The notes: generated by a model from the sequence alone, not told the origin. A stretch of 48,048 bases of DNA from Alkalicoccus daliensis (GCF_900103955.1 NZ_FNIL01000014.1:32001-80048); one strand, 5' to 3'. Positions 1 to 9,002 are shown, counted from the stretch's first letter. A program made the numbers and translations.

Positions 1-1565
1 TTTCCTTTCTCTGCAGAAAGCACCCGGAAAGTTCCATCGCGAAGTGCCCGGTGATTTTTACGAAGTGAAATTAAATTTTTATAAAAATGAAACAGCTCTT
101 TATCCTGATATTCTTCTTCCCAGATCATGGGTTTCCGGCATCCGGGATCCTCTCCGCCATCCATGCCTATTTCATCGCCATAATAAATGCAGGGAGTTCC
201 TGTATAAGTGAGCTGAAACAGTGCAGCAAGCTTCATCCGTTTTTTATTTCCACCGGCGATCGTAAGTAAACGCGGAGTATCGTGGGAATCCAGTAAATTA
301 AACGCAGCTTCGTTTGCCTGGCGCGGATAGGAAACCAGCACTGTATCAAGCCGTCCCATAAAAGTTTGAGCATCAATTTCTTCTTTCACGAAAAAATCAA
401 GGATACTGTTGGTGACAGGATAGTTCATTACAGCATCAAACTGATCTCCTTCCAGCCAAGCAAGAGAATTATGCCATATCTCTCCAAGAATATAAGCATC
501 GGGATTGGCTGCTTTTACGGTATCCCGGAAATCTCTCCAAAAGCGATGATCCACCTCATTTGCAACATCGAGCCGCCATCCGTCCACTCCGACATCTTCA
601 ACCCAGTAGCGTGCTACCTCCAATAAGTATGCTTTTACTTCCGGATGCTCAGTATCGAGTTTTGGCATGGAAGCAACAAAGCCAAAAGCATCGTAGTTTA
701 GAGGACTTGCGGTCAAAGGAAAACCTCTTGTATGAAACCAGTCTTTAAAGCGCGAGTTCTCTCCATGTTTCAGGGCATCCTGGAAAGGGGGGAAGTAATA
801 GCCGCAGTGGTTGAACACTGCGTCGAGCATTACCCGGATTCCGCGGCTGTGCGCTTCCTCTACAAGTTTTTTCGCCGTTTTGTTATCTCCAAACTGCGGA
901 TCGACTTTCAAATAATCAATCGTGTCGTATTTATGATTGGAATGTGCTTCAAAGATCGGAGTAAAATAAATGCAGTTCACTCCTAAGTCCTTCAGGTAAT
1001 CGAGGTTATTAATTACTCCCTGCAGATCGCCTCCAAAAAAGTTGCTGCGGGTCGGAATCGCGTCCGCTGTCCAGGTTTCTACTTCCGGCGGGTTCAGCGA
1101 CGCATCACCATTTGCAAATCTTTCCGGGAAAATTTGATAAAATACTGCATCCTTTACCCAGTCCGGCGGAGTATTTACATCAATGGTATTCAGAAAAGGA
1201 AATTCAAACATTCCGGATGGAGACCAGAGCATCCCCAGACCTCCGGAACTCAGTTCTCCTTCATTAAAACCGAGTTCATTCCAGAAAATGACCCTGTCCT
1301 CTTTTTCAAATTTAAAGGCATAAGCAAACCTGCGGAAGGGAGGCTTTACTTCTGCCTCATAGTAGTCAAAAAGAGCATCCTGTGCAAATACAGACATTTT
1401 CTTTGTCGTAATTGTTTCTTCATGAAAATCATATTTGTCTCCCCAAACAACAGATACGCGGTCCATGTCCCCGCGTTTGGTCCGTACCCGGATATGTAGT
1501 GTTTCTGCATCATAGGCATAGGCGTAGTGGGATTTCGGCTGATGATAGATAGCTTCTAATAACAA
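1..1565 (-). CDS. nplT: Neopullulanase / cyclomaltodextrinase-type glycosidase (GH13), C-terminus cut by window edge
   Basis: Hydrolyses alpha-1,4 (and some alpha-1,6) bonds of maltodextrins, cyclodextrins or pullulan in the cytoplasm. About 521 residues are visible, while family members have about 585, so the C-terminal beta domain lies outside the window. I see an N-terminal CBM34-like domain (about residues 1-125) and then a TIM barrel with the catalytic triad in the expected places: nucleophile D333 in GWRLDVANE, acid/base E362 in ILGEIWH and D429 in LLDSHDT, a constant offset of 5 from my memory of the Geobacillus neopullulanase numbering (328/357/424). I chose a TTG start at 1565 because AAGGAGG lies 8 nt upstream and the N-terminus MLLEAIYHQP fits the family. 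No signal peptide is visible. Neopullulanase, cyclomaltodextrinase and maltogenic amylase cannot be told apart from sequence alone. Confidence 0.93.
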   Translation of the reverse strand, partial: MLLEAIYHQPKSHYAYAYDAETLHIRVRTKRGDMDRVSVVWGDKYDFHEETITTKKMSVFAQDALFDYYEAEVKPPFRRFAYAFKFEKEDRVIFWNELGFNEGELSSGGLGMLWSPSGMFEFPFLNTIDVNTPPDWVKDAVFYQIFPERFANGDASLNPPEVETWTADAIPTRSNFFGGDLQGVINNLDYLKDLGVNCIYFTPIFEAHSNHKYDTIDYLKVDPQFGDNKTAKKLVEEAHSRGIRVMLDAVFNHCGYYFPPFQDALKHGENSRFKDWFHTRGFPLTASPLNYDAFGFVASMPKLDTEHPEVKAYLLEVARYWVEDVGVDGWRLDVANEVDHRFWRDFRDTVKAANPDAYILGEIWHNSLAWLEGDQFDAVMNYPVTNSILDFFVKEEIDAQTFMGRLDTVLVSYPRQANEAAFNLLDSHDTPRLLTIAGGNKKRMKLAALFQLTYTGTPCIYYGDEIGMDGGEDPGCRKPMIWEEEYQDKELFHFYKNLISLRKNHRALRDGTFRVLSAEKG

Positions 1566-1641
1566 TCAAACTGCCTCCTTGAGCCGGAAGGATTTGCAAC
1601 CGGCCTTTCTAAGTATTATTATGAAATAGTGTAAAAAAATG

Positions 1642-1670
1642 TTTATACATATGCGCAATCGTTTGCGCAA
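1642..1670 (-). promoter_or_regulatory. nplT promoter with embedded LacI-family operator
   Basis: On the minus strand a -35 TTGCGC (1670-1665) and a -10 TATAAA (1647-1642) are separated by 17 bp. The near-perfect palindrome TGCGCAATCGTTTGCGCA (1652-1669, 8 of 9 pairs, central CG) covers the spacer and the -35. Central-CG palindromes are typical of LacI/CcpA-family regulators, and a maltose-type repressor (MalR) is a natural candidate. The regulator gene is not in the window. A 5-bp hairpin (1583-1604) lies just upstream of the nplT Shine-Dalgarno sequence. Confidence 0.6.
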
Positions 1671-1763
1671 TTAGCACAAAAAAGTGCACAAAACTCATTT
1701 TCAAGTATAGCATCTGCCTGGAAGGGTGTCCATGCAGGAAATCATACGAGGGGGAAACATTTC

Positions 1764-2723
1764 GTGAATACAATCTTAAAACTAGCTCCTATTTTCAAGG
1801 AAAAAATATGGGGCGGAAAAAATCTGGCATCACAGTTTCATTATAATATTCCAAGTGATCAGACAGGGGAGTGCTGGGGAATTTCCGGGCATGAAAATGG
1901 GTCGAATAAGGTGGAAGATGGCCGCTGGAAAGGGAAAACGCTCAGAGAACTATGGAAGGGAGAGCCTCAGCTTTTCGGGTTGAGCAGCCAGGATGAATTT
2001 CCGCTTCTGGTAAAAATTATTGATGCACAGGACGACCTTTCAATTCAGGTGCATCCCGATGATGAATACGCAAAACAAAAAGAAGATTATGCGTATGGGA
2101 AAACAGAATGCTGGTATATTGTTTCGGCTGAACCTGGAGCAGAGCTTGTGCTGGGACACCATGCAGAGACGAAGGCAGAGCTGGAAGCATATGTAGAAAA
2201 AGAACAATGGAAAGAACTGTTCCGGACTGTGCCGGTCCAAGCAGGAGATTTTATTTATGTACCAAGCGGAACTGTTCATGCAATTGGTGCAGGAATTGTG
2301 CTGCTGGAAGTTCAGCAGAGTTCAGATATTACTTATCGGTTTTATGACTACGACCGTCCCGGACAAGATGGAAAAATGCGGGAGCTTCACATTGAAGATT
2401 CAATTGCCTGTACGATGGTGCCTCATGAAGATGCTGCTCCTCCGCGAAAAGAATGGGAAGAGGGCGATGGAAAAATTGAAGAATTAATTGATAATCCCTA
2501 TTTTTCTGTGAAAAGCTGCCGTGTGAATGGCTCTATGCTGCTCCGCAAGCGTGCTCCGTATCAGCTGGTAACAGTGCTGGAGGGAGAGGGTGAAGCATTA
2601 GTGAATGAAGAAACGAGACACGTAGTGAAAGGAGACCATCTGCTGATTCCGGCTGATACGGCCAGTGTGAAATGGACAGGTGATCTGCACTTCATTGTTG
2701 CAGAGCCAGGAGAAGAAGCCTAG
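1764..2723 (+). CDS. manA: Mannose-6-phosphate isomerase, class I
   Basis: Interconverts mannose 6-phosphate and fructose 6-phosphate in the cytoplasm. The 319 residues match the usual length of the short Bacillus ManA. The zinc ligands are visible as Q95 and H97 (SIQVHPDD), E115 (KTECWY) and H172 (GTVHAIGAG), followed by the cupin-like C-terminal half. The start is GTG at 1764 with GAGGGGG eight bases upstream. It is divergent from the neopullulanase and is followed by a strong hairpin, so it looks monocistronic. No mannose PTS gene is present in the window, so its substrate supply must be encoded elsewhere. The assignment is secure; the only doubt is which of several possible paralogues (manA, pmi, yvyI) is the best name. 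Confidence 0.95.
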   Translation: MNTILKLAPIFKEKIWGGKNLASQFHYNIPSDQTGECWGISGHENGSNKVEDGRWKGKTLRELWKGEPQLFGLSSQDEFPLLVKIIDAQDDLSIQVHPDDEYAKQKEDYAYGKTECWYIVSAEPGAELVLGHHAETKAELEAYVEKEQWKELFRTVPVQAGDFIYVPSGTVHAIGAGIVLLEVQQSSDITYRFYDYDRPGQDGKMRELHIEDSIACTMVPHEDAAPPRKEWEEGDGKIEELIDNPYFSVKSCRVNGSMLLRKRAPYQLVTVLEGEGEALVNEETRHVVKGDHLLIPADTASVKWTGDLHFIVAEPGEEA

Positions 2724-2780
2724 CTGTAAAACGTTGGCCTGCAAGTTCCTGATCCGCACTGCAACTGATATTTTAAAACT

Positions 2781-2816
2781 AAAGCAGCTCTTTCCCAAGT
2801 GGAAAGAGCTGCTTTT
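2781..2816. terminator. Terminator between convergent manA and OFA transporter genes
   Basis: A perfect 15-bp stem (2781-2795 with 2801-2815) closes a 5-nt loop and is followed by a short T run on the plus strand. It lies between converging genes and probably serves both, though the minus-strand T run is poor. Confidence 0.85.
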
Positions 2817-2847
2817 ACTAATGTTATTTAATAACCCACAGCAGATT

Positions 2848-4131
2848 TTATGAATTCACAGCTGCGTTTTCTTCCTCTTCCTGCTGCGCTTTCTTTAAGC
2901 GGTTTATGTCCACCCGGATAATTAAAGAGGCCGCAAGAGCGACAACAAACATCCCGGCAAAAATGTAGAGGATTAATTCATAGCTCTGGGTTACTTCCCG
3001 CAGCCAGGAAACGAGAATCGGGCCAACGAGTCCTGCTGCTGCCCAGGCAGTTAAAATATACCCGTGAATTGCGCCAAGCTCTTTTGTTCCAAAAATATCT
3101 CCAATATAAGCAGGTACTGAAGCAAAACCTCCTCCATAACATGAGATAATAATGAACAGAATTGCCTGGAAAATTAAAGCGTGCGTCAGATTTGGAAGCA
3201 GGAAAAATGAAACTATTTGTATGACGAAAAATGCTGTGTATACATTCGGCCGTCCGATATAGTCAGATATGGAAGCCCAGGCGAGACGGCCTGCACCGTT
3301 AAAGAAGCCCATGATTCCCACCATTGTGGCTGCCCCGGCGGCAGTAAGTCCTGCAATTTCCTGTCCCATCGGTGAAGCTACTGATAAAATACCGATGCCG
3401 CAAGTCACGTTAATAAACAGCATCACCCATAAAAAATAGAAACGTCTTGTTTTAATTGCTTCATTTGCACGCAGATAGGAGATATCTCTTTTAGGTTTTT
3501 CTTCACCGCTCTCCTGCTTATCCCTCATTGCTTTCGGCATCCAGCCTTCCGGAGGCCTTTCGAGGTAAAGAGAGGAAGCAAGCATAATAACGAAATATAT
3601 AATACCGAGTGTATAGAAGGTGCCTGCGATTCCTACTGCTTCGATCAGCTGCTGAATGACAGGACTTGCAATTAAAGATGCAAACCCAAAGCCCATAATT
3701 GCAAGGCCTGTAGCAAGTCCGCGTTTATCCGGAAACCATTTTACTAAAGAAGAAACCGGAGTTATGTATCCGACTCCTAAACCGATACCGCCAAGGGCAC
3801 CATAAAAGAAATACAGCATATAAAGTGACTCCATTTGTATTGCAAATCCAGAGCCGATCATACCTATTCCAAATAAAACGGTAGATACAAGCCCAGAGGT
3901 GCGAGGTCCGTATTTTTCAACGAAGTGCCCCATGAATGCTGCGGAGAGCCCGAGAAATAAAATAGCAATACTAAAGGTAATGGAAATACCGGTAAGGCTC
4001 CATCCGAAAGCTTCGTTCATGGGATTTGAAAATACACTCCATGAGTAAACAGAACCGATGGAGATGTGGATACCTACTGCCGCTACAGCAATCAGCCAAC
4101 GATTTTTCTTTGCTTCTTCTGCCATAATCAA
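2848..4131 (-). CDS. OFA-family MFS transporter (oxalate/formate antiporter type)
   Basis: A 12-helix major facilitator protein of 427 residues. The N-terminal stretch with IHISIGSVYSWSVF followed by NPMNEAFGWSLTGIS is characteristic of the oxalate:formate antiporter (OFA) family, and a cytoplasmic loop rich in charged residues (about 205-225) separates the two six-helix halves. The substrate is unknown. Its place downstream of a formate dehydrogenase makes formate, oxalate or another small carboxylate likely (inference from neighbours). The best start is TTG at 4131, six bases after GAGGAG; an ATG two codons later (4125) is also possible. The C-terminus is short and acidic (QQEEEENAAVNS). 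It is separated from the DUF1641 gene by 111 bp that contain a terminator-like hairpin. Confidence 0.88.
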   Translation of the reverse strand: MIMAEEAKKNRWLIAVAAVGIHISIGSVYSWSVFSNPMNEAFGWSLTGISITFSIAILFLGLSAAFMGHFVEKYGPRTSGLVSTVLFGIGMIGSGFAIQMESLYMLYFFYGALGGIGLGVGYITPVSSLVKWFPDKRGLATGLAIMGFGFASLIASPVIQQLIEAVGIAGTFYTLGIIYFVIMLASSLYLERPPEGWMPKAMRDKQESGEEKPKRDISYLRANEAIKTRRFYFLWVMLFINVTCGIGILSVASPMGQEIAGLTAAGAATMVGIMGFFNGAGRLAWASISDYIGRPNVYTAFFVIQIVSFFLLPNLTHALIFQAILFIIISCYGGGFASVPAYIGDIFGTKELGAIHGYILTAWAAAGLVGPILVSWLREVTQSYELILYIFAGMFVVALAASLIIRVDINRLKKAQQEEEENAAVNS

Positions 4132-4149
4132 GTGTCACTCCTCTATAAG

Positions 4150-4195
4150 AAAAATAGAGAGCTGTTCAGGCAGTGAGTGCTCGGAACAGCTCTCT
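4150..4195 (-). terminator. Terminator-like hairpin in front of the OFA transporter
   Basis: AGAGAGCTGTTC (4156-4167) and GAACAGCTCTCT (4184-4195) form a perfect 12-bp stem with a 16-nt loop, followed on the minus strand by ATTTTTC. Only about 20 bp remain before the OFA start with its Shine-Dalgarno sequence. It may terminate or attenuate transcription from fdhF, or mark an mRNA processing site. Confidence 0.7.
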
Positions 4196-4242
4196 GAATA
4201 ACTAAAATCAAAGACAAACTCTTTTCCTTTAAAGCTGCAGAC

Positions 4243-4734
4243 TTAGTTGCGTTCTTCCTCTTCTGTTGTCTGCCCCATACCTTCTAAAAACCGTACAAGA
4301 ATAGTAAGGGAGCGGTTCACTTCAGGATCTTTTAATTTTTTCATTAATTCCACATAGCCTGTTTTCTTTTCCGGATCCGGGTTTTCCGCCACCCTGGCGA
4401 CCCCGTTGTTTACTTTCAGCAGCAGCGGTTCAATCTGCTTCATATCGATAGTACCGAGCGTACCCATAAGAAGCAGGGCATTTCGCAGCGCGTTCGTATT
4501 TTCCTCTTTTGCCGCTTCCTGCACTACAACTTCCAGAACCTGATCCGCTTCTGAAAATAGTCCGTTTAAAAATCTTGTAACGCCGCTTTTTTCTAAATTT
4601 TTCATCATGTCGATCGTTCCAAGGACTGCCTCTTTATTATCAACCAGGGCATCCTGGATTTCCTCAAGAGCTTCTTTACGAATTTCTTCCTGTGTTTTTT
4701 TAATCGGCTCTATCGTTTTGATTGCTTTAGCCAT
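4243..4734 (-). CDS. yjgD: DUF1641 protein, formate dehydrogenase partner (YjgD-like)
   Basis: A 163-residue, mostly helical acidic protein of the DUF1641 family, homologous to B. subtilis YjgD, which also lies directly downstream of a formate dehydrogenase gene. No signal peptide, membrane segment or cysteine cluster is visible. The conserved core is the stretch around [15 protein letters not shown] and the C-terminal [12 protein letters not shown]. Its start overlaps the end of fdhF by 8 bp, so the two are translationally coupled. Its biochemical function is not known to me; constant linkage to FdhF suggests a small subunit or assembly factor (inference). Confidence 0.88.
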   Translation of the reverse strand: MAKAIKTIEPIKKTQEEIRKEALEEIQDALVDNKEAVLGTIDMMKNLEKSGVTRFLNGLFSEADQVLEVVVQEAAKEENTNALRNALLLMGTLGTIDMKQIEPLLLKVNNGVARVAENPDPEKKTGYVELMKKLKDPEVNRSLTILVRFLEGMGQTTEEEERN

Positions 4735-7684
4735 TTGCTTCAGCCCCTTTTCGAACTACATCGCCAGGAAAGACGTAATCTTCACGCGCCCATTTCGCTT
4801 CCACGTTTACACCGATCTGCGGCTGAGGATTGCCGTAGCGGTGATTCGTCTGCGGCAGCGGGCTTTCTCCTTTCGCCTTCAAAATTTCCATTTTCGCAGA
4901 AACTTCTTTATAAGCAGGAGTATCTGTATCTTTATCAGCTTTACTGCTCGTAAGCTGGTTCACCGCAGCTTCTCCGGAATCATTCATTGGAAGGTAGATT
5001 TCTTTTCCTTTCACCCGGTCGGTAACAATACACGAAACTTTTACGGACCCATAGGGAGAAGTAAGGCGAACCTTGGTGCCGTCTTCGATGCCTCTCTCTT
5101 CAGCAAGCTCCGGGGAGACTTCTAAAAATACGCTTGGTGTTTTACTTGTAATTCCTTCTGCCTTATAAGTCATGTTTCCTTCATGGAAATGCTCAAGCAA
5201 ACGACCATTGTTTACGTGCAGATCGTATTCGGCATCGTATTCAATCGGCTTGGTCCAGTCGACAGGGAAAAGACGTGCTTTTCCATCCGGGAAAGGGAAT
5301 CCTTCTGTAAACAGTAACGGCGTATCAGAGCCATCTTTATTTACCGGCCACTGGAGGCTGTTGTAACCTTCCAGCAGGTCATAGGAAACACCTGCAAACA
5401 ACGGTGTAAGGGAAGCTGCTTCTTTCATAATTTCGCTTGGATGGCTGTAATTCCAGTCTGCTCCGAAAGTGTTCGCGAGCTCCATAATTATCTGCCAGTC
5501 AGGCTTGGAATCTCCGAGTGGCTCCAGTGCCTGATACAGCCGCTGAAAACGGCGCTCTGTATTTGTAAAAGTGCCATCCTTCTCAAGACTTGGACTTGCA
5601 GGGAGAACCACATCAGCAAATTCTGCCGTTTTAGAAAGGAACACGTCCTGTACAACAAAGAAATCAAGTTTTTCGAAGGCTGCATGGACATAGTTGATAT
5701 TGGAATCTACAATTCCCATATCTTCTCCTTTTAGGTACATTGATTTCAAGCTGCCTTCATGAATAGCGTCTACCATCTGGTGGTTGTTTAAGCCAATTTC
5801 AGAGGAAAGCTCTGTACCCCAGGCTTCTTCAAACTTTCTGCGAACTTCATCATCTGTTACATCCTGGTAGCCCGGATACTTATTCGGCATGCTGCCAAAA
5901 TCACTCGCGCCCTGTACATTATTGTGGCCACGGAGCGGGTAGGTTCCTGCTCCCGGTTTCATATAGTTCCCGGTAATCAGCATCAGATTGGAAATTGCAG
6001 TACTGGTATCACTGCCGCCCAGGTGCTGCGTTACTCCCATCGCCCACAGACTGCAAACCGTTTCAGCAGAAGCAATCATTTCCGCCACTTTAATTAATTC
6101 ATCTTTGGAAAGATGCGTATGTTCAGCTGCATAGTCCAGTGTGAACTTTTCAAGGCCGTGCAGATAATCCTGCAGCCCGTTTACATTCGATTCAATAAAA
6201 GCGGTGTCGTGAAGATCGTTATCGATAATATATTTGGAAACTGCGTTCAGCCATACCAGGTCTGAGCCGGATTTCGGCTGGATAAATACGTCGGCACGAT
6301 CTGCCATTCCGTGTTTGCGGAGATCCGAAACAATTAACTTCTGGTTATGAAGCTTATGGGAGCTCTTTACTCTTGTTGCAAGCACTGGATGGGATTCATC
6401 TGTATTGGAACCGATAATCAGTACGAGATCCGCCTGCTGAATATCAGTGATGCTCCCTGAATCACCACCGTGTCCTACGGTCCGGAACAGCCCCTGTGTC
6501 GCTGGAGTCTGACAGTATCGGGAACAGTTATCTACGTTATTCGTCTGAAAAACGCTGCGGGCAAGCTTCTGCATTAAATAGGATTCTTCATTCGTCGTCT
6601 TGGAAGAACTGATAAAACTCAATGCATTGCTGCCGTGCTCTTGCTGGATTTCTTTCATCTTACTGGAAATCAGATCGTATGCTTCGCCCCATTCTGCCTG
6701 GCGGAATTTGTCACCCTCGCGAATAAGTGGTTTTGTCAGGCGCTCGCCGCTGTTCACATAATCCCATCCGAATTTCCCTTTCACGCAAGTGGAAATTCCA
6801 TTTGCAGGAGCTTCCGCCTGCGGCTCTACCTTAAGTATTTCTCTTCCCTGGGTCCATACATCAAAGCTGCATCCTACACCGCAGTATGTGCAGACAGTTT
6901 TTGTTTTTTTAATTTTTGCATCACGCATAGAAGCTTCCATATCTGAAATAGCAAGAATAGAGCCATATCCTGTCTCTACATCTTTGGTGAGCTCAATCAT
7001 CGGACGGAGTGTTTTCTGATCCATGCCCGTCATGTAGCCGGCTTTTCCTTCCATACTCTTTTCCATCATTGCATTACATGGGCAGACGGTGGAACAATGG
7101 CCGCATGACACACAGGAAGAATCATTAATCGCAACATCGTTATCCCAGATTACGCGGGGATTGGGACTATTCCAGTCAATGGAAAGAGTTTCCGTAACCT
7201 GCACATCCTGGCACGCCTCTACACAGCGGCCGCATAAAATACACTGATCAGGATCATATCTGTAATAAGGGTGAGACTCATCTTTCTTCGCTGGGGCAGG
7301 TTCAAAAGGGATGGATTGATGATTGATTTTCATGTCTTTTACAGTGTTATGCACTTCGCAGTTGCCGTTGTTGTAATCGCAGACAGTACAGTATAGTTCG
7401 TGGTTATGTAAGATTCTGTCCATCGCAATTACCTGTGCATCCTTTACATCCTGCAGTTTTGTTTCTACCTTTGTGCCCTGGGAAATTTTTGTGTCACAGG
7501 AACGTACGAGCTTTCCATCAACTTCCACAATACAGGTATCGCACGTTTTAATTGCTCCAAGGCTTTCGTGGTAGCAGATTTGGGGGACTTCGACTCCCGA
7601 TTCATTTAAATGTTCGAGCACGGTCTGGTTCTCTCCAGCTTTTTTCAACTCGCCATTTACTTGAATACTCACTTCTTTTTGCAT
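4727..7684 (-). CDS. fdhF: Formate dehydrogenase-like molybdoenzyme, NuoG-type ferredoxin N-terminus fused to catalytic subunit
   Basis: A 985-residue soluble molybdopterin enzyme expected to oxidise formate to CO2, matching the length of B. subtilis YjgC. Domains in order: a [2Fe-2S] ferredoxin fold (C37, C48, C51, C63); a His-Cys [4Fe-4S] segment (H95, C99, C102, C109); a double [4Fe-4S] ferredoxin (C148/151/154/158 and C191/194/197/201); the molybdopterin domain with its own [4Fe-4S] set (C265, C268, C272, C300); and the Mo-ligand region [13 protein letters not shown] with C391 in the place of selenocysteine. The C-terminal MopB-binding barrel is present. I chose ATG 7684, preceded by GGAAAGGGTGG, because the reading frame upstream (to 7918) has no family similarity. 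No twin-arginine signal is present, so it is cytoplasmic. The residue after C391 is Gln rather than the His of classical formate dehydrogenases (see findings). Confidence 0.92.
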   Translation of the reverse strand: MQKEVSIQVNGELKKAGENQTVLEHLNESGVEVPQICYHESLGAIKTCDTCIVEVDGKLVRSCDTKISQGTKVETKLQDVKDAQVIAMDRILHNHELYCTVCDYNNGNCEVHNTVKDMKINHQSIPFEPAPAKKDESHPYYRYDPDQCILCGRCVEACQDVQVTETLSIDWNSPNPRVIWDNDVAINDSSCVSCGHCSTVCPCNAMMEKSMEGKAGYMTGMDQKTLRPMIELTKDVETGYGSILAISDMEASMRDAKIKKTKTVCTYCGVGCSFDVWTQGREILKVEPQAEAPANGISTCVKGKFGWDYVNSGERLTKPLIREGDKFRQAEWGEAYDLISSKMKEIQQEHGSNALSFISSSKTTNEESYLMQKLARSVFQTNNVDNCSRYCQTPATQGLFRTVGHGGDSGSITDIQQADLVLIIGSNTDESHPVLATRVKSSHKLHNQKLIVSDLRKHGMADRADVFIQPKSGSDLVWLNAVSKYIIDNDLHDTAFIESNVNGLQDYLHGLEKFTLDYAAEHTHLSKDELIKVAEMIASAETVCSLWAMGVTQHLGGSDTSTAISNLMLITGNYMKPGAGTYPLRGHNNVQGASDFGSMPNKYPGYQDVTDDEVRRKFEEAWGTELSSEIGLNNHQMVDAIHEGSLKSMYLKGEDMGIVDSNINYVHAAFEKLDFFVVQDVFLSKTAEFADVVLPASPSLEKDGTFTNTERRFQRLYQALEPLGDSKPDWQIIMELANTFGADWNYSHPSEIMKEAASLTPLFAGVSYDLLEGYNSLQWPVNKDGSDTPLLFTEGFPFPDGKARLFPVDWTKPIEYDAEYDLHVNNGRLLEHFHEGNMTYKAEGITSKTPSVFLEVSPELAEERGIEDGTKVRLTSPYGSVKVSCIVTDRVKGKEIYLPMNDSGEAAVNQLTSSKADKDTDTPAYKEVSAKMEILKAKGESPLPQTNHRYGNPQPQIGVNVEAKWAREDYVFPGDVVRKGAEANG

Positions 7685-7707
7685 AATGCCACCCTTTCCT
7701 ATTTTAT

Positions 7708-7784
7708 TTTCAATATTGAAACTATTCAGTTTTAAGTAACTTATTTTAAGATACCCTAAATACTTCCCGTGAAAACGTTTTAGA
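7708..7784. promoter_or_regulatory. fdhF leader: perfect palindrome and cre-like site
   Basis: The gap 7685-8029 holds no gene. A perfect 14-bp palindrome TTTCAATATTGAAA lies at 7708-7721, about 24 bp upstream of the fdhF start codon. The motif TGAAAACGTTTTAG at 7770-7783 is a partial match to the CcpA cre consensus (the last two positions differ). No classical FNR or Rex site was found by eye and I could not place a convincing -35/-10 pair. A repressor site and a weak carbon-control site are inference. Confidence 0.35.
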
Positions 7785-7914
7785 TGAAGTGATTTAATTT
7801 GGCTGATTTGAAAAAATACTGCTGTAACAAATTTTGGAAGGGAAGAAGGAGTTTTATTACAAGAGGGCAGTTCATAAAGCTTTCGTATCCATGTGCCGGC
7901 AAATAAATTATAAA

Positions 7915-7953
7915 ACACTTAAAACACCGGGAGAATCGTTTCTGCCGGTGTTT
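7915..7953 (-). terminator. Terminator of the ssb operon
   Basis: AAACACCGG (7922-7930) pairs with CCGGTGTTT (7945-7953), and an inner stem AGAA/TTCT extends it after one mismatch. On the minus strand it is followed by a T-rich run. It closes the ssb and small-protein unit. Confidence 0.75.
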
Positions 7954-8029
7954 CTTCTGCTTTGCTAAGCAGTTAAATAATTATCCATTTTATACGCTGC
8001 TGAAGGTTTGAAGGGCACTTCTATTTCTG

Positions 8030-8272
8030 CTACCTGTCTGTACCTTGATGAAGAATGGAACGAAGCAGCATATCATCTGAATTTATATTTTCCATATGAT
8101 GAGAATCTACTGCTCCCTTAAATTCTGCAAGCGTTACATGGAGATGCTGGATGGCGTCCGCCTGATCATCAAGCTGCTCAGAAATGTCCTGCAGATTGTA
8201 ATGCTTCAACAAAGTTTCTTCCAATTTGGCTACCCGGCGGAGTACAGCTTTGAGTAAATCTATTTCGCTCAA
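8030..8272 (-). CDS. Small coiled-coil protein of unknown function downstream of ssb
   Basis: An 80-residue acidic protein that I do not recognise. It has leucine/isoleucine heptads (about residues 4-50) that predict a short coiled coil, and a polar C-terminus with HH and DD pairs. No membrane segment or cysteine is present. It starts with TTG at 8272, seven bases after AAAGGAGGG and 14 bp after the ssb stop, so it is very probably co-transcribed and truly translated. Its position invites a role with the SSB protein, but nothing in the sequence shows this. Confidence 0.7.
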   Translation of the reverse strand: MSEIDLLKAVLRRVAKLEETLLKHYNLQDISEQLDDQADAIQHLHVTLAEFKGAVDSHHMENINSDDMLLRSILHQGTDR

Positions 8273-8286
8273 AGGTCAGCCCTCCT

Positions 8287-8694
8287 TTAAGAAACGAGAT
8301 CGTCATCAGAAGGGAAATCTGTGATTTCCGGTCCGAGATCATCATCAAAGTCAGGAACTTCATCGTTGGAAACTTTGTTCAGTTTTAGGAAAGTAACGGT
8401 GTCTGCAATTACATCAGGAACGGTGATTTGCTTTTCTTCACTTATGATAAGCTGGCGCATCTGTATTCTTCCCTTTACAGAAAGCATTGAACCGGTACCG
8501 CAGTAATCGGCTACTCTGTCTGCAAGTTTATTCCAGCAGACAATCTGGATAAAATCGGTATCGTAGTTTCCTTTACTGTTGCGGAAAGATCTTCTGACGG
8601 CCAGTGTGAAGCGGGTTAGTGAGGAACCATTCTGTGTAGTGACGATGTGGGGATTTTTAGCAACGCGTCCAACAAAAATAAATTGATTTAACAT
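8287..8694 (-). CDS. ssbB: Single-stranded DNA-binding protein, SsbB-like paralogue
   Basis: Binds single-stranded DNA through an OB fold that fills residues 1-105 (LNQFIFVGRVAKNP at the start, DFIQIVCWNKLADRVADYC in the middle). With 135 residues it is between B. subtilis SsbB (113) and SsbA (172), and it is not embedded between rpsF and rpsR as the essential ssbA would be. Together this suggests a competence or repair paralogue. Unlike SsbB it carries an acidic tail (from about residue 112), but the tail ends in SDDDLVS instead of the DDDIPF/DDDLPF tip that recruits partner proteins. The ATG at 8694 is preceded by AAAGGGAG at a rather long spacing. No clear ComK or LexA box was found upstream. 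Confidence 0.85.
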   Translation of the reverse strand: MLNQFIFVGRVAKNPHIVTTQNGSSLTRFTLAVRRSFRNSKGNYDTDFIQIVCWNKLADRVADYCGTGSMLSVKGRIQMRQLIISEEKQITVPDVIADTVTFLKLNKVSNDEVPDFDDDLGPEITDFPSDDDLVS

Positions 8695-8973
8695 GTTAGT
8701 TTAGCTCCCTTTTTTTGTGTAGTAGTGGATTGAAATGCTGCGATAATTACTGCGAAGGGTATGAATGTACGAATCTCCTTTCTAATTGAATATGTATAGT
8801 TCGGGATGAATCCCGTTTATACCCAAGTTAAGTGGATCATATTACAATAGAGTAAAATTATGGTATTTTTCACTTGCTAAAAATATAATAAACTAATAGA
8901 TGAAAAGAAAAATGAGTCCAAAGAACTAAAATTTCAGCCTTGTTAGATTAAACGAAATTGTCTGATAAATTGA

Positions 8974-9002
8974 TTGACTGTATTCGGGGTGGTTGGTATA
9001 TT
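8974..9002 (+). promoter_or_regulatory. Sigma-A promoter of the cold-shock gene
   Basis: TTGACT (8974-8979), a 17-bp spacer and TATATT (8997-9002) form a near-consensus promoter. This predicts a leader of about 50 nt, shorter than the long leaders of many cold-shock mRNAs. The rest of the divergent gap 8695-8973 is AT-rich; it holds a small inverted repeat CGGGATGAATCCCG (8802-8815) and no gene. Confidence 0.8.

Noticed and set aside
7685-7918. N-terminal extension of fdhF (78 codons)
   Set aside because: The extra sequence is not like the family, covers a palindrome and an AT-rich leader, and ATG 7684 has a Shine-Dalgarno sequence and gives the usual 985 residues.
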